From NCBI GenBank assembly GCA_030407315.1, contig JALQPE010000610.1, positions 1 through 64,000 of the forward strand: DNA of 64,000 bases, given 5' to 3'. How positions within the stretch are numbered: position 1 is the first letter of the stretch; each line of letters begins with the position of its first letter. A program made the position numbers and the translations under genes. This DNA is from Asparagopsis taxiformis. Lineage: Eukaryota > Rhodophyta > Florideophyceae > Bonnemaisoniales > Bonnemaisoniaceae. Below are positions 20,134-30,004 of this stretch, piece after piece. Below the pieces are notes generated by a model. The model saw only the letters and a program-made list of their open reading frames with translations, made no database searches and had not been told where the DNA came from.

Positions 20134-22362
20134 CTAGTAGCGACGAGAACGCTTGCCCGCAGGGTCATACGGACCAGGGCCTTCGCCGCGGCTATCGTGG
20201 CTGCGGCTGCGACTGGGCTGAACGAAGCCCGGCGCGTACGGATCGACGGTCTGCGTGACCACGGGGGCTCGCTCGCGACGAGACGCGGGATCCCTAGCGT
20301 AAGGATCCGCAGTCCCGTGACTGCGCGTATCCGAAGGGCGCGCCGGAGCGGGGTCGCGTGGCAGGTACGCCGCTGCGTGACCATACCCGACGGGGTCGCC
20401 GAAGCCGCCGCCACTCGCGTAACCGTACGGTTCATTACGAACGCCAACGGGCGGCGCGTAACTACGAGTCGCCGCGGCGAGACGCTCGGAAATCGCGCGT
20501 TCCGTTGCCAAGCGGGCAGTCAGGTCCAACGTCTGGGCCCTGAACTCTTCGGCTGCGCGAGCCACGGACGAGATGAGGGAACGGATAACCCAGCCGTCCG
20601 CACGAGGCGGAGCGGACATCGACGTACCGAGAAGCCGGCGGGCATCCTCATCGGAGACGCGGTCGTCCAGGCTCACGAAGCGTGGCGCGCGTTCGGCCGG
20701 CGTGGCCACATTCGGACGACCGACCTGGGCAACGTTGCCCTGTTCCGTAGCCTCGCGTGGCACGACCTCTCGAGGTTCCGGCGCACGCGGCGCTTCGTTT
20801 TGACGGCCACGACGGCCAGAACGTGTCCCTCGGGGGCGCTCGTTGCCCCCGAGGCCGCCGAAATAACCGGCACGATTGCCACGACGGCGTTCGGAACGGG
20901 AAGCGACCCGCGGCACGTAAGCCCCATCGCTACGAACGGAGACGAACTCCTGGTTATCGCCGCTTGCGTAATCGGGACGTATAACCCGATACTCCGGCCC
21001 CAACGCAAGGGCGCCGCGAACCTCAGCCAACGCGCTGGTAACGGAGACGAACGTGTCGGAACCGTCCACCGGGATTGCACGAAGCATCTCGTAATCGGCC
21101 AGGAAGTCCAACGTGGACTCCGGCAGCAGGCACGCGCGCCCGAACACACGACGTTCCACGAACAGCGAGCACGCGAGCATCGCTGCGTGTTCGATGTCCA
21201 CGGCCATGAGGAAACGTTCCTTCACGGGGGCAGGCGCGTCCTTCACGGCATCGGTGAAATAATGTACCACGCGTGGTAATAACGTGGACGACCCACGGGG
21301 GTACGGAAACTCCTCTACTACATCCGGCAACGGCGGGAAGTAGAGCTCGCTCGGGACGACCCACGGAGCTGACGCGTGCGACACACGATAGTCGTCCGCG
21401 TTCACGTGGCGGAGAGCGAAGTGGTCATCGTACGACACGACGCTTTTGGAGATGACGCTCAACGAGAGAGCAGTCTTCCATTCGGCACGTTGCCTTTCGG
21501 AAAGTGTCCGCGGACATACGAATACGGACGACACCGAGATGAACGGCGGTTCCTCGGGCGTCCCCTTCCATAAGTATGCGTCCATACGGTCGACGTAGAT
21601 CGCGTCGTTGACGTCACGCAACCACGAGCGGTCGCAACGTATCGACGCTGGGATCTGGTAACGTTCCGATCCCGGCGGCCCGTTGGCGAAACGACGCCCG
21701 GCTGCTCGCCCCCACGTATCTTCGGCGGAACGCATATAGTCGACGACCGCGCGGGCGTCCAGACGATCTCTAGCCAACGTGGCGAGATCGTCATCCGTGA
21801 TACCCACGCGGGGCAACGCAGCCCACGCGTGGGTCAGGACGCCTACGTTTAGCGCCGCACCGCCACGTGAGGCGGTGCCGACTGTCCCAACGGGGTCACC
21901 ACCCTCCGGCGAGGGGTCCTGGCGAGGAGAACGCGGCGAGCCATCACGACGAGGCACGCCCGTGCGGGCCGCCGCCACAGCACGACGCGAACGAGCGGCC
22001 GCTGCCATCGCGGCTACACCCATCGAAGGGGCCGCGGCATCCGGAATGATGGGTGACGAATTCCCCGAGTCGGACGCCGTTGCGTCATCATCACGTGGGG
22101 CGACGGCCCTAGCAGCCTCGGCAGGCGTCACGGAAGCCACTAGGCGAGACGGAGCCATCGGGCGAGACGAAGAGGCGACGGCCTGCGAAGCAACGGCTTC
22201 TCCCGCCCTAACGGATGGGGCGGGCGCGACGGACGCTTCCGTCGCTGGCGGCGCACCGGCCCCGACGAGGGAGGGAGCGCCCTGCGAAGGGTTTCTCGCT
22301 CCACCTCCAGCAGAGCCGGCGGGCCGCGGGGTGTTAGCATCGGTACTGCGAGTCGTAACCAT
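20134..22362 (-). CDS. Antisense ORF of the retrotransposon, unknown function
   Basis: A 742-codon frame runs against gag-pol, between pol and the 3' LTR, from the ATG at 22360-22362 to the TAG at 20134-20136. Residues about 1-190 are alanine/proline/serine-rich and probably disordered. Residues about 190-450 look globular, with many aromatic and aliphatic residues and segments such as YVDRMDAYLWKGTPEEPPF. An RG-rich segment (about 500-560), a helical segment near 620-670 and an arginine/tyrosine-rich tail follow. No family was recognised. Antisense ORFs in this position are known from some plant Ty3/gypsy elements (Retand/Ogre type). The frame stays open 48 codons upstream of the ATG and would add a hydrophobic stretch, but only from a TTG. 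Stop-poor composition could inflate such an ORF, so protein evidence is needed. Confidence 0.55.
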   Translation of the reverse strand: MVTTRSTDANTPRPAGSAGGGARNPSQGAPSLVGAGAPPATEASVAPAPSVRAGEAVASQAVASSSRPMAPSRLVASVTPAEAARAVAPRDDDATASDSGNSSPIIPDAAAPSMGVAAMAAAARSRRAVAAARTGVPRRDGSPRSPRQDPSPEGGDPVGTVGTASRGGAALNVGVLTHAWAALPRVGITDDDLATLARDRLDARAVVDYMRSAEDTWGRAAGRRFANGPPGSERYQIPASIRCDRSWLRDVNDAIYVDRMDAYLWKGTPEEPPFISVSSVFVCPRTLSERQRAEWKTALSLSVISKSVVSYDDHFALRHVNADDYRVSHASAPWVVPSELYFPPLPDVVEEFPYPRGSSTLLPRVVHYFTDAVKDAPAPVKERFLMAVDIEHAAMLACSLFVERRVFGRACLLPESTLDFLADYEMLRAIPVDGSDTFVSVTSALAEVRGALALGPEYRVIRPDYASGDNQEFVSVRSDGAYVPRVASRSERRRGNRAGYFGGLGGNERPRGTRSGRRGRQNEAPRAPEPREVVPREATEQGNVAQVGRPNVATPAERAPRFVSLDDRVSDEDARRLLGTSMSAPPRADGWVIRSLISSVARAAEEFRAQTLDLTARLATERAISERLAAATRSYAPPVGVRNEPYGYASGGGFGDPVGYGHAAAYLPRDPAPARPSDTRSHGTADPYARDPASRRERAPVVTQTVDPYAPGFVQPSRSRSHDSRGEGPGPYDPAGKRSRRY

Positions 22363-22943
22363 CGTGGTTACGCTGTACACGATAATTACGACGAGTGCAA
22401 CGAGCACGACGACGAGAGCCACGCGGGCTAAACGGAACAAGAGAACGAAAGGAACGGAGGTAGTAGTACCCAGCGGGGGAAAAGGGTAAGGGAGAACGAA
22501 AGGCAACGGCCTGGATGACGATGGTGAGAGGAAGGGTGAGCGACGATCGCTATCACGTTAAGCCGCGGCTTAAATAACCTTCGGACGACCGTTGTCGTAA
22601 TGCCCGCTGGCAGATTCACGAAAGGGCCGCGGCCTGCGCACGTATCGCGCTGAATTGAAGCACACCCGCGTGGTGGAATTGGACACTGCATCCGTTGCAG
22701 GAAAACGCCTAAGCGAGGCATTGACGTACGACGCCAACGGGCGGGCCGCGATGATTACGAAAGAGCCGGAGCGCACGCGCGCGCTCCGGCGCCGTGGCGA
22801 TTCGATCAGCCAACCGGGCCATGTACGTTTCAACGAGATTTTTCGGGACAACTGCCACGTCCGCAGTTGTACCCGAAAAGGCGCCACGGCCCCGTGTCTC
22901 AGGCGCGTCCTGACGGGCCTCGCGTGGCCGGGACGTCCACGTG

Positions 22944-22955
22944 TGGGGGTGGGGC
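22944..22955 (+). other. Polypurine-tract-like G-rich run before the 3' LTR
   Basis: GGGGGTGGGG with flanking bases lies just upstream of TGTAG at 22958, the place where the plus-strand primer tract is expected. It is interrupted by a T and two to three bases separate it from the LTR. Confidence 0.6.
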
Positions 22956-22957
22956 TG

Positions 22958-23616
22958 TGTAGTATACGTGGCAATTCCGAAATTGCAAATATTTACGTTT
23001 TTCCGCGGAATTCGAATTTCGCCGGATACGACATGCGACAGCAATGAACGAACATTGCTGGCGCATGCGCGCGCGCAACCTGCACACGTGTGCAACGAAC
23101 GTACTGGCAACGGCCAACGGACCAACGGGTCCCTACGTGTGACCCACAAGGTCCTTTCCCATTCGGGGACGTTACGAACAGTGTTTACACTGTAAAGCGA
23201 TGCCATCGTGGCCATATAGGTATTGGCATCGTGCCGGGAGGGAAAGGGGACAAGACAACGATCGAGCAACGGCTCTAGTCTACGACTGACTTCTACGTTT
23301 TACGTTTACGTTTTGCCTAGCGAGGCTTCGTCTCCGTCGAGCTGCGTACTCCCTACCCATCGCCGCACGTAAGGCTGATTGCGTGTAGTGCCTCCGGGCT
23401 TGGTTGAGAGCGCCTCCGGTGACGTGCCACCTCGTTTGCTAACGTAATCCTCGCGTGGATTGTTGCGTCGTGACGCTCGTGTCTACTCGCTAACCTATCT
23501 CTACCGTTCTACCTAACATACAGTCAAAACACCAGCGGGTGGACTGTTCGTTTCGTTTCGTAAGGACAGCGTGTCCGTAGCTCGTACCAGCTATCTAGAA
23601 CTAACGTGGTTCCACA
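22958..23616 (+). repeat. 3' LTR
   Basis: 659 bp with the same termini as the 5' LTR. It is followed by the AAATC duplication and then by copia sequence. Confidence 0.95.
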
Positions 23617-23621
23617 AAATC
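23617..23621. repeat. Target-site duplication AAATC, right copy
   Basis: Direct copy of 10144-10148 immediately after the 3' LTR. Confidence 0.9.
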
Positions 23622-24113
23622 CAAGTATATTCCGATGCATCATTTGCGAAGAACTGAGATCTGTCATCCCAACTCGGATACATCATTTTTCTGACAGATA
23701 ACTTTTTTCGATGCCAACCTATAATCTGCTCTTCTCATAAAGCCAAGAGAGTTACAATATCAGTCCCTGGAAGCGAGACCTTAGCATTTGCGGACGCATT
23801 TGATATACCAATTTCCTTACGCCATGACCATTACAAAATGACGGATACGGAATTTCCAATTTTCATGCTGACAGATAGTCTGTCTCTCTTCGATTCAATC
23901 ACCAAATCATCCGTGACTACTGAGAACCGCCTGATGATCGACTTATAAGTCGTAAAGGATACATACGCTTCCAGAACGCTAGAGAAAGTTGGATTCATCA
24001 AGTCCGAATACAACCCTGCCGACAATTTGACAAAGATCTCACGCGGAAACTTCCTAGAGTCAATCCTGAGCACTTCGAGCTTACAACACCTGGTTGAGCA
24101 ATGGTTGGATCGT
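23622..24113 (+). pseudogene. Ty1/copia Pol remnant, right part (RNase H)
   Basis: Translation in one frame, with a few stops, gives a Ty1/copia RNase H: VYSDASF, LSSQLGYIIFLTD, SHKAKR, AFADAFDI, MLTDSLSLFD and YNPADNLTK appear in the expected order. It continues the fragment at 9820-10148 once the gypsy element and one AAATC are removed. It predates the gypsy insertion and has at least two in-frame stops. No LTR for it was identified. Confidence 0.8.
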
Positions 24114-25755
24114 TCAATGTGACCGTAACCCAACCGATAGAATCTGGGAATGTCGGTCTGTCTGTGGGACACTGCGCTTCTGCAGGGGGCGCGCATGCAA
24201 ATTAATTGCATCAAAAACAGCTAAGGAGCTGGGGGTGGATCGCTGAGCGGTCGCGAGTGCGTACGAACATGGCTGAAGGGTCGGGAACAAAGGTAACGGG
24301 CGCTTCGTAACTTGAATTCACGGACACGTGTAGTAACGCGGGGTGACAGCAGGGACGCGAGCCTTTCCACACGTGTACGCCGGTGCGCGTACACGTCATT
24401 CTACACTAGTAGCGACACTGTTAGCTATAGTGTCAATATTAGTTTACTGTAGTAGAAGTACACGAAAAGTGTCAGTTTAGTGGGGAATTTGTAGGGACCA
24501 CAAGGTCCACCCCACTGGTTGGCCATGACCATCGGTCCTGGCCAACCGAGATCCGACTTTAACGTATTTAGTACGGTGACTTACCGCAACGGATAAAATA
24601 AAGTCAGCACTATTGTGGACCACATCCTATTCGCCTGGAAAGCGCCTTAAAACCGCTCTTCAGCGCGCAACCTCTCTCGCGAGAGTAGATCTACGATTCC
24701 TAATCGTGTTCCGTCAGGTGTGAACCGCACAACACACCGCGACACGCCGAGACGCCGAGTCACGGCTGTGCAGGAGACTCCTACCGCGAAGTATAAAGAC
24801 CAGATGCGGTGCTGGCAGTCGCGCACCCCATCCGGTCCGACTCGCACAAGGAGATACTCCGTTCGGAGGATTCGCGAGCCCAGCTAACCTTTAAGTAGGT
24901 TGGGGATGGCAGACCGAAATACTCCTGGTCGGAGGAATCTCGTGGAAGACCCGCTCTACCACTCTACCGACTTCTTAGTCAAAGTCCATTGCAGGACTCG
25001 ATCCTCTATTATTACTCATTTTACTCCCTTCGGAATCCGATTGGAGATCATTTCTACAGCGTACTCGCTGGATCGGGGCTTTCCTCGTTGTCGCTTGCGC
25101 TACTCCGTTTCCGGAGAATTCTATCGCTTCGCAGCGAGAAATAAATCCTAAACTGTCGACCGATCATACTTACTGGTATTAATTCCAGTCAAGCAAAGTG
25201 ATTGATTTTCTTCTTAATTCCACCTACTTCTAATTACTTTCTAGATATAATCCCAATGTCTATTCATCTAATTAGTGCTATAGTAGTCTAATTGTTCGAA
25301 TGCTAGCTCTATTCGTATGGTTCTACTCCGAATTAGTTCTAACCCTTCTTAATACTATGCTAGAGATAGACGCTAAGTAGTATAAGAAGAGCGTAAGATC
25401 GGGTAACTTTTACTATTCGTACACAGACAAAAACTCGTAAACTACATTAAAGTGTTCTGTCAACTAAAGCATCCCGACCCCATTCATCCAGAACTGGTGT
25501 GGCCTCGTCGGACCTCATTCCTGGACCAGCCGGTCCCAAAGCATTCAGCCTCAGAAAGGCCAAAACCAAGCGGAAATTTTGACTTTTACTTTTTGGAATT
25601 TTTTTTTGGAAATTTTCCCACACCAATCATCCTCTATACGCTTGGGTTTAGCCAATGGTTGGGCTTTATTTTTTCCACGTGGCATATGTGGTGGTTCAAG
25701 CACTGCTGGTGTCACTGTACAGTACGCCAGTGGTGTATTCACCACGCTTCCTTGC
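24114..25755. other. No gene recognised; contains inverted repeats
   Basis: Probably decayed transposon sequence. Short ORFs have no family resemblance, and I found no tRNA or rRNA. Small palindromes occur, for example CTCTCGCGAGAG near 24674. A stretch near 24440-24470 (GTAGTAGAAGTACACG) resembles part of the dispersed repeat at 25756. Confidence 0.4.
24517..24547. repeat. Inverted repeat GGTTGGCCA/TGGCCAACC
   Basis: Nine-base arms at 24517-24525 and 24539-24547 with inner GACC/GGTC pairing give a near-continuous hairpin. Confidence 0.7.
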
Positions 25756-26016
25756 ACTCGCTTTGGCGCGCCCTGTTGGCAAAAAATTTCGGCCACAGCT
25801 TCACGGTTCCGACCGTTCAACTGTGGCCGAAATTTCTGATGCCGGCGGGAACAACCACCGATTCCGGCGCAACGTAGATAGCTAGAACTCTAGGATAAGT
25901 TATAAAAGATTGTTTACTCAACTAGTTTCATGTAGAACTAGGAACGACCGGAAACGGACTACTAGAAGTACAATTATTTTTAAATCTCCAATGTCGTTCG
26001 TTAACTGTGTCGGACT
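25756..26016 (+). repeat. Dispersed TATA-bearing repeat, copy A
   Basis: About 260 bp alignable with 49394-49663 at roughly 80 to 85 percent by eye. It contains TATAAAAG at 25901 followed by a conserved block with GTAGAACTAGGAA and ACTACTAGAAGTACAATTAT. In this copy the 15-bp arms AAATTTCGGCCACAG (25784-25798) and their exact complement (25821-25835) form a hairpin. It may be an LTR or a small non-autonomous element with its own promoter. Confidence 0.65.
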
Positions 26017-28226
26017 TTGGAAGACTTCAACCTTCATCTCAACCATTCAGAAATTTCAAACGTCAGCTAACAGATAATCTACACGTGTCTGTACTGTCAA
26101 CCTAGGTGAACTGCTGACTATTTTGCTACTTTTACAACCCAGACTTCAATATCCAATCGCTCAACTCTTTTGGCCGGTTATTCAAGTTCTAGCGTTCGCT
26201 GCTGCACCTACTAGCCCCGTTTTCCGCGCTCCCCGGTTTAACTTGATGGCTTCATCTACGAGGATGAAGGCAATTCATCTACTGGGTGGCAATTAATTTA
26301 CCGCCAGTTAGGAAGGCAGGATTTCATCCAGTCATAGCACCTCCAACCGGTTTTTACGAATCACCAAAACCCGTACAGTAGATGATCCGGTACTCGGAAC
26401 AGCGTGCAGTAATTTGTTGGTGTGCTTGTACTAATTTCCACTATCGGTTTACACAGTTGGATAGAGGTGGAGCAAGCTCCTTTCCATCTCGGGAGTTTCT
26501 GGTGAGAACCGGATTCGACATCGAACAAAATCGCATCCTGGTATCATCCTGCAGACGCTTACAAGTGGCCCGTACTGGTATATTCTGCCGTTGCGACACG
26601 TGTTATGAAACACACGCAGTGCAATCATTCAAGTTACGTCTTCCAACTGGTTCTGAACCTATGACGGCATGATATAGCGAATGAAGCTTACAACATTGCG
26701 TGACGAAGATACGGAAAGCTATGGATTAATGCTGGGGAAATTGCTTCAATAGGAGACGCTGAGTAGATTCGTGTTGGTCGACATTGGTGAGATGACTTGT
26801 TCAGTTTCAAAACGTTTTCTTCCCTTGCTCATCAACGAGCTTTCAGAAGCACTATGGAATTGTTCGCTTTCGCAAGCGCATGAGCGAGAGGTTTGTAATT
26901 CGCTGTTGCGGAAGCGTGGCCGCAACTATGACGCGATTTTCTATTTGCTGCGCAAGGATTTAATTCGGATAACCGCATTGCGCAACATGATCTGGTTCTA
27001 GTGCAATAGAAATTGGAGACTGGCATGCAGATGTGTAGAATTCCAATCACATTACTGACAGTTGCCCAATGTCAGTGAGATACAGGAATACAGTCGAGAT
27101 CTCACTAGTCTTACGCAATACGTGGCAGTGACTTCGGACATCATACGAATGCAATCATGCACTTGATTGCCCGTGCCAGAGAACATTGTAGCATACATGT
27201 GTCGTATGACCGCCGAGTGCGATTTCATTATTCTTGAGCATCTGAGAAAATGACCCCCGCCTTCTCTCGTCTTTCCTTCCGGACTGGCAAGTGTTAACAG
27301 ATTATGCGTATGATACTGTAAAATAACTTCCGTCTGCTGCTGTACAACTTATTTTATGCAGCCGTCATTTTGCTCCTGAAATGTACAGTTTCTCCCTCCA
27401 ATACTCTTGTGCAAGAGACGTCTAAACAATTGAATCTGTACTGAGCAATAGCCTATATTCCCTTTTCGTATGTAACGGAGCGTGAGGCTTTCAAGTGTAC
27501 GTCTTGGTGTGATGGGAACCATATTTAACAGGGCCACTTCGAATCAACATTGACCCGTGAATTGTCCCTGCAGGGTCAATGGTCATGCCCCTCTGCAAAA
27601 TGAGCACAAGGTCGCTCAAATGTTCACGTGCTTCCAGTTTGAATGTTCATCTCTCACGGTATCCCGATTTGGCATAATTATCTGTCAACATTGGCTATGA
27701 TATCGTTGTTACAGAAAATACAGATATTGTTTGATCTATCTATTCTCATATATCTAGTAGGATCAACTCTATTCCCTTCGAGTTAGACACAACGAAATGA
27801 ACCAAACGTAAACGATGCAACCAATGCGCGTATTGCAGATCAAGTCGTAGATACCTAACGCCTCCTTCCCTTTTTAAATTCACAATTTCCAGCAGACTCG
27901 CCTGCCAGCCGTTACCGGATTGAAGCCGATACGTGGATCATGAATCCTGTAAGATATTGTTCGGTAGCAACCAATTTTCAGTTCAACGCAATTGTTTGGT
28001 TCCTGTTGGAGCGGTATTCTACAATTTCTCGCTGGCACAGCATCTTCATTTCCATTTCACGCATCCATTCAAGGGTTGTCCATCCATGACGTTATGACAT
28101 CAACCGATGTAGACCGCAGATGGCATGAAGCATGTACGAGATGAACGATTATGCTCTTGATCGCTTTACATCCCGTATATTCAACAATCCAAAACATGGC
28201 TCGCAAATCGACCAAGTCTATCGTGG
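26017..28226. other. Intergenic, no gene recognised
   Basis: 2.2 kb with only short ORFs and no domain resemblance or consistent splice structure. A 7-bp inverted repeat TTGACCC...GGGTCAA lies near 27550-27579. It ends at the 3' side of the myristoyltransferase gene. Confidence 0.45.
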
Positions 28227-29555
28227 CTACAGTAGAACCAGCGAATTCATTTCCTTGCTTATTGGGTGACATTTCCAGTTGTACAAGTAGTAATGAAGCT
28301 CACCATCGCCAACGTGGAACTTCAGTTCTTTGAAAAACGCCGCGTTGCAACCAAGCTCCAGGGCGTTGAACACATCAAAGCCGTTCTGACGAGCGAGCAC
28401 CAACGCATCCTGCATAAGAGCAGTGAGCGGCGTTTTCAACGCAGCCGTGCAGTACGCATATGCCGCGTGCAGCTTCTTATGAATGGGATGTTTGATAATG
28501 CTAGAGGGCAGGGAATAAAACGACACCATATCAGTTATTTCCCTTGTGGCAGGATCTTCGACAACATACGAGTAGATGACGTTCTTGCGGGGCAGTAACC
28601 AATGACAAAACTCTTCGACGGTCATATCGACGTGCATATCAAACTGATCTAGGTATTTCATGAGAAGGGCACAGGCAGCTGTGGTATCCTCTGTCTTCAT
28701 TTGGCGAATGCCCGGCACGGAGGTTTGTGGCTTTACCGCGTAGAGTTTCATGGTTCGAGTCATGGTCATGCGAGGCTGCAATCTAGAAAATCCTACCTCG
28801 ATAAGCTTCTTTGGATTCAACGATCTGTGATAATAGCGCGACGACGAGACGGGACGCGGGAGAACGGCACCAGCGGTGTACGCAGCTTGCCAGATTCCTT
28901 GCAAATTGACACGCCGAGTAATCTCTCGAATGAGGACAGGAGCCAATCTCTTTGATCGCAGCTTTTTGTGAACACAAAGAAAATTAATCTCCACCATTCT
29001 GATAATGTTATCGTAAACAGAAATGCTAGCCGGAACGGCAGTGATAAACGCGACTAGTTTTCGATTGGACTTGACGCGAACGCCAATGTGCCAGGAAGGA
29101 TGCCATCCGGGCGGTAGCAATGCCCATCTGAGAAATTCGCGTGAATAGTCAAATCGGAACATCGCATCGCCGTCTTCGACGTAGTTTTCGTTGAGCAGTT
29201 GGTATGCTTCTTCAAGCTGCGCGTCGTTGGTCACATCCACATCTGACCACTCGAAAGAATCGATGAGATTGTAGGGGTGTTTGGGAATCTGAGCGATGGA
29301 TTTGGCTTCGATTGCGGCACCCGAGCGAGGACCTTGGTCATCGACGACGGAATCCATCTGCGGAACGGGCTGGGTGCTCCAAAACTTGTACTCCTTCTTG
29401 GGCTTGTTGGAGGACGCAGGCGCCGAATCGATGTTCATGCCGGCCATCAACTCGGCCAGTTTTGCGCGGGCTTCACTCCCGGACAGTTCGACCTCTTTGA
29501 TGCTTTTCGGTGTGGGTTCATTTGGGTCCGGTTCGTCATTGCCGTTGGGATCCAT
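28227..29555 (-). CDS. NMT: Glycylpeptide N-tetradecanoyltransferase (N-myristoyltransferase)
   Basis: Transfers myristate from myristoyl-CoA to the N-terminal glycine of target proteins in the cytosol. The 442-residue intronless frame has the family pattern throughout: an N-terminal disordered acidic segment, then KFWSTQPVPQ, IDSFEWSDVD, the FRFDYSREFLRWALLPPGW block, AVPASISVY, VEINFLCVHKKLRSKRLAP (acyl-CoA-binding GNAT core), GIWQAAYTAG, a second GNAT half, and the C-terminal LYNWKC...SLVLL, whose end carboxylate serves as catalytic base in the family. Length is normal. The frame is open 28 codons further upstream, but only to a TTG, so the ATG at 29553-29555 is chosen. The gene is divergent from the EF-hand kinase gene, with 449 bp between the two ATGs. 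Confidence 0.95.
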   Translation of the reverse strand: MDPNGNDEPDPNEPTPKSIKEVELSGSEARAKLAELMAGMNIDSAPASSNKPKKEYKFWSTQPVPQMDSVVDDQGPRSGAAIEAKSIAQIPKHPYNLIDSFEWSDVDVTNDAQLEEAYQLLNENYVEDGDAMFRFDYSREFLRWALLPPGWHPSWHIGVRVKSNRKLVAFITAVPASISVYDNIIRMVEINFLCVHKKLRSKRLAPVLIREITRRVNLQGIWQAAYTAGAVLPRPVSSSRYYHRSLNPKKLIEVGFSRLQPRMTMTRTMKLYAVKPQTSVPGIRQMKTEDTTAACALLMKYLDQFDMHVDMTVEEFCHWLLPRKNVIYSYVVEDPATREITDMVSFYSLPSSIIKHPIHKKLHAAYAYCTAALKTPLTALMQDALVLARQNGFDVFNALELGCNAAFFKELKFHVGDGELHYYLYNWKCHPISKEMNSLVLL

Positions 29556-30004
29556 TTGGAGAGCAGGAGGTGAGCGACAAGTGGTTAGAGATTGAGTTGA
29601 CACTGCGTTGCAGTGCCAAGACTGGCGAAAGACGGTCAACGCGCGGAAGCTCCACGGTTGGGAATTGGAATTGAAAAGGGTGCGAAATAATTAGGTCCTA
29701 TGGGGGCAATTTCTGTAGTATGCAATAGTAGTTCCACGTGGCACGGCGCTCAAATCAAAGTAAGACAGGATTTTTAATGATTAAATAAAAAGTGAGTTCA
29801 TACTTGCTTCCGGCATCAAGCGTGGGATTTGCGTGCTAAATTAACTTTCCTCAACCCGTGTTTACGACCAATGTAGACTTGGTCCATAACTGCCCCGTTG
29901 CGACAACTCATTTAAAGGCAAACCCTGCTCTTCTGTACTTACGTTCGAAACTGCAAACATCGTGCAAACCTCCAAATCTACCCGCTCTGCTGAATTATTC
30001 GCTC
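29556..30004. promoter_or_regulatory. Shared 5' region of the divergent myristoyltransferase and kinase genes
   Basis: 449 bp between the two start codons. AT-rich near 29770-29800. No clear TATA box or operator is identified. Confidence 0.4.

Larger units (their letters stand above)
10149..23616 (+). mobile_element. Complete Ty3/gypsy-type chromodomain LTR retrotransposon
   Basis: A 13,468-bp element bounded by near-identical LTRs (TGTAG...CCACA) and a 5-bp duplication. Internal order: candidate primer site, gag, -1 frameshift site, pol (protease, reverse transcriptase, RNase H, integrase, chromodomain), 2.3 kb of repeat-bearing DNA, an antisense ORF, and a G-rich tract before the 3' LTR. 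The integrase after RNase H and the C-terminal chromodomain place it with the chromoviruses of Ty3/gypsy. The LTRs differ at roughly ten sites plus small indels, so insertion is fairly recent, and gag and pol are intact. Its sequence is strikingly rich in ACG/CGT and CpG compared with the host genes to the right. Confidence 0.95.

Noticed and set aside
20197..21279. 360-codon plus-strand ORF within the gypsy element
   Set aside because: Arginine/threonine-rich shadow of the antisense ORF; no protein-like pattern.
22363..22506. Hydrophobic N-terminal extension of the antisense ORF that looks like a membrane anchor
   Set aside because: It would need a TTG start; the first ATG is at 22360-22362.
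24640..24900. Possible tRNA or 5S-like gene in a stretch with short palindromes
   Set aside because: No B-box (GGTTCGANTCC), no cloverleaf and no 5S internal control region.
29556..29639. 28-residue N-terminal extension of the myristoyltransferase
   Set aside because: It starts at TTG and does not resemble the family; the ATG at 29553-29555 fits.
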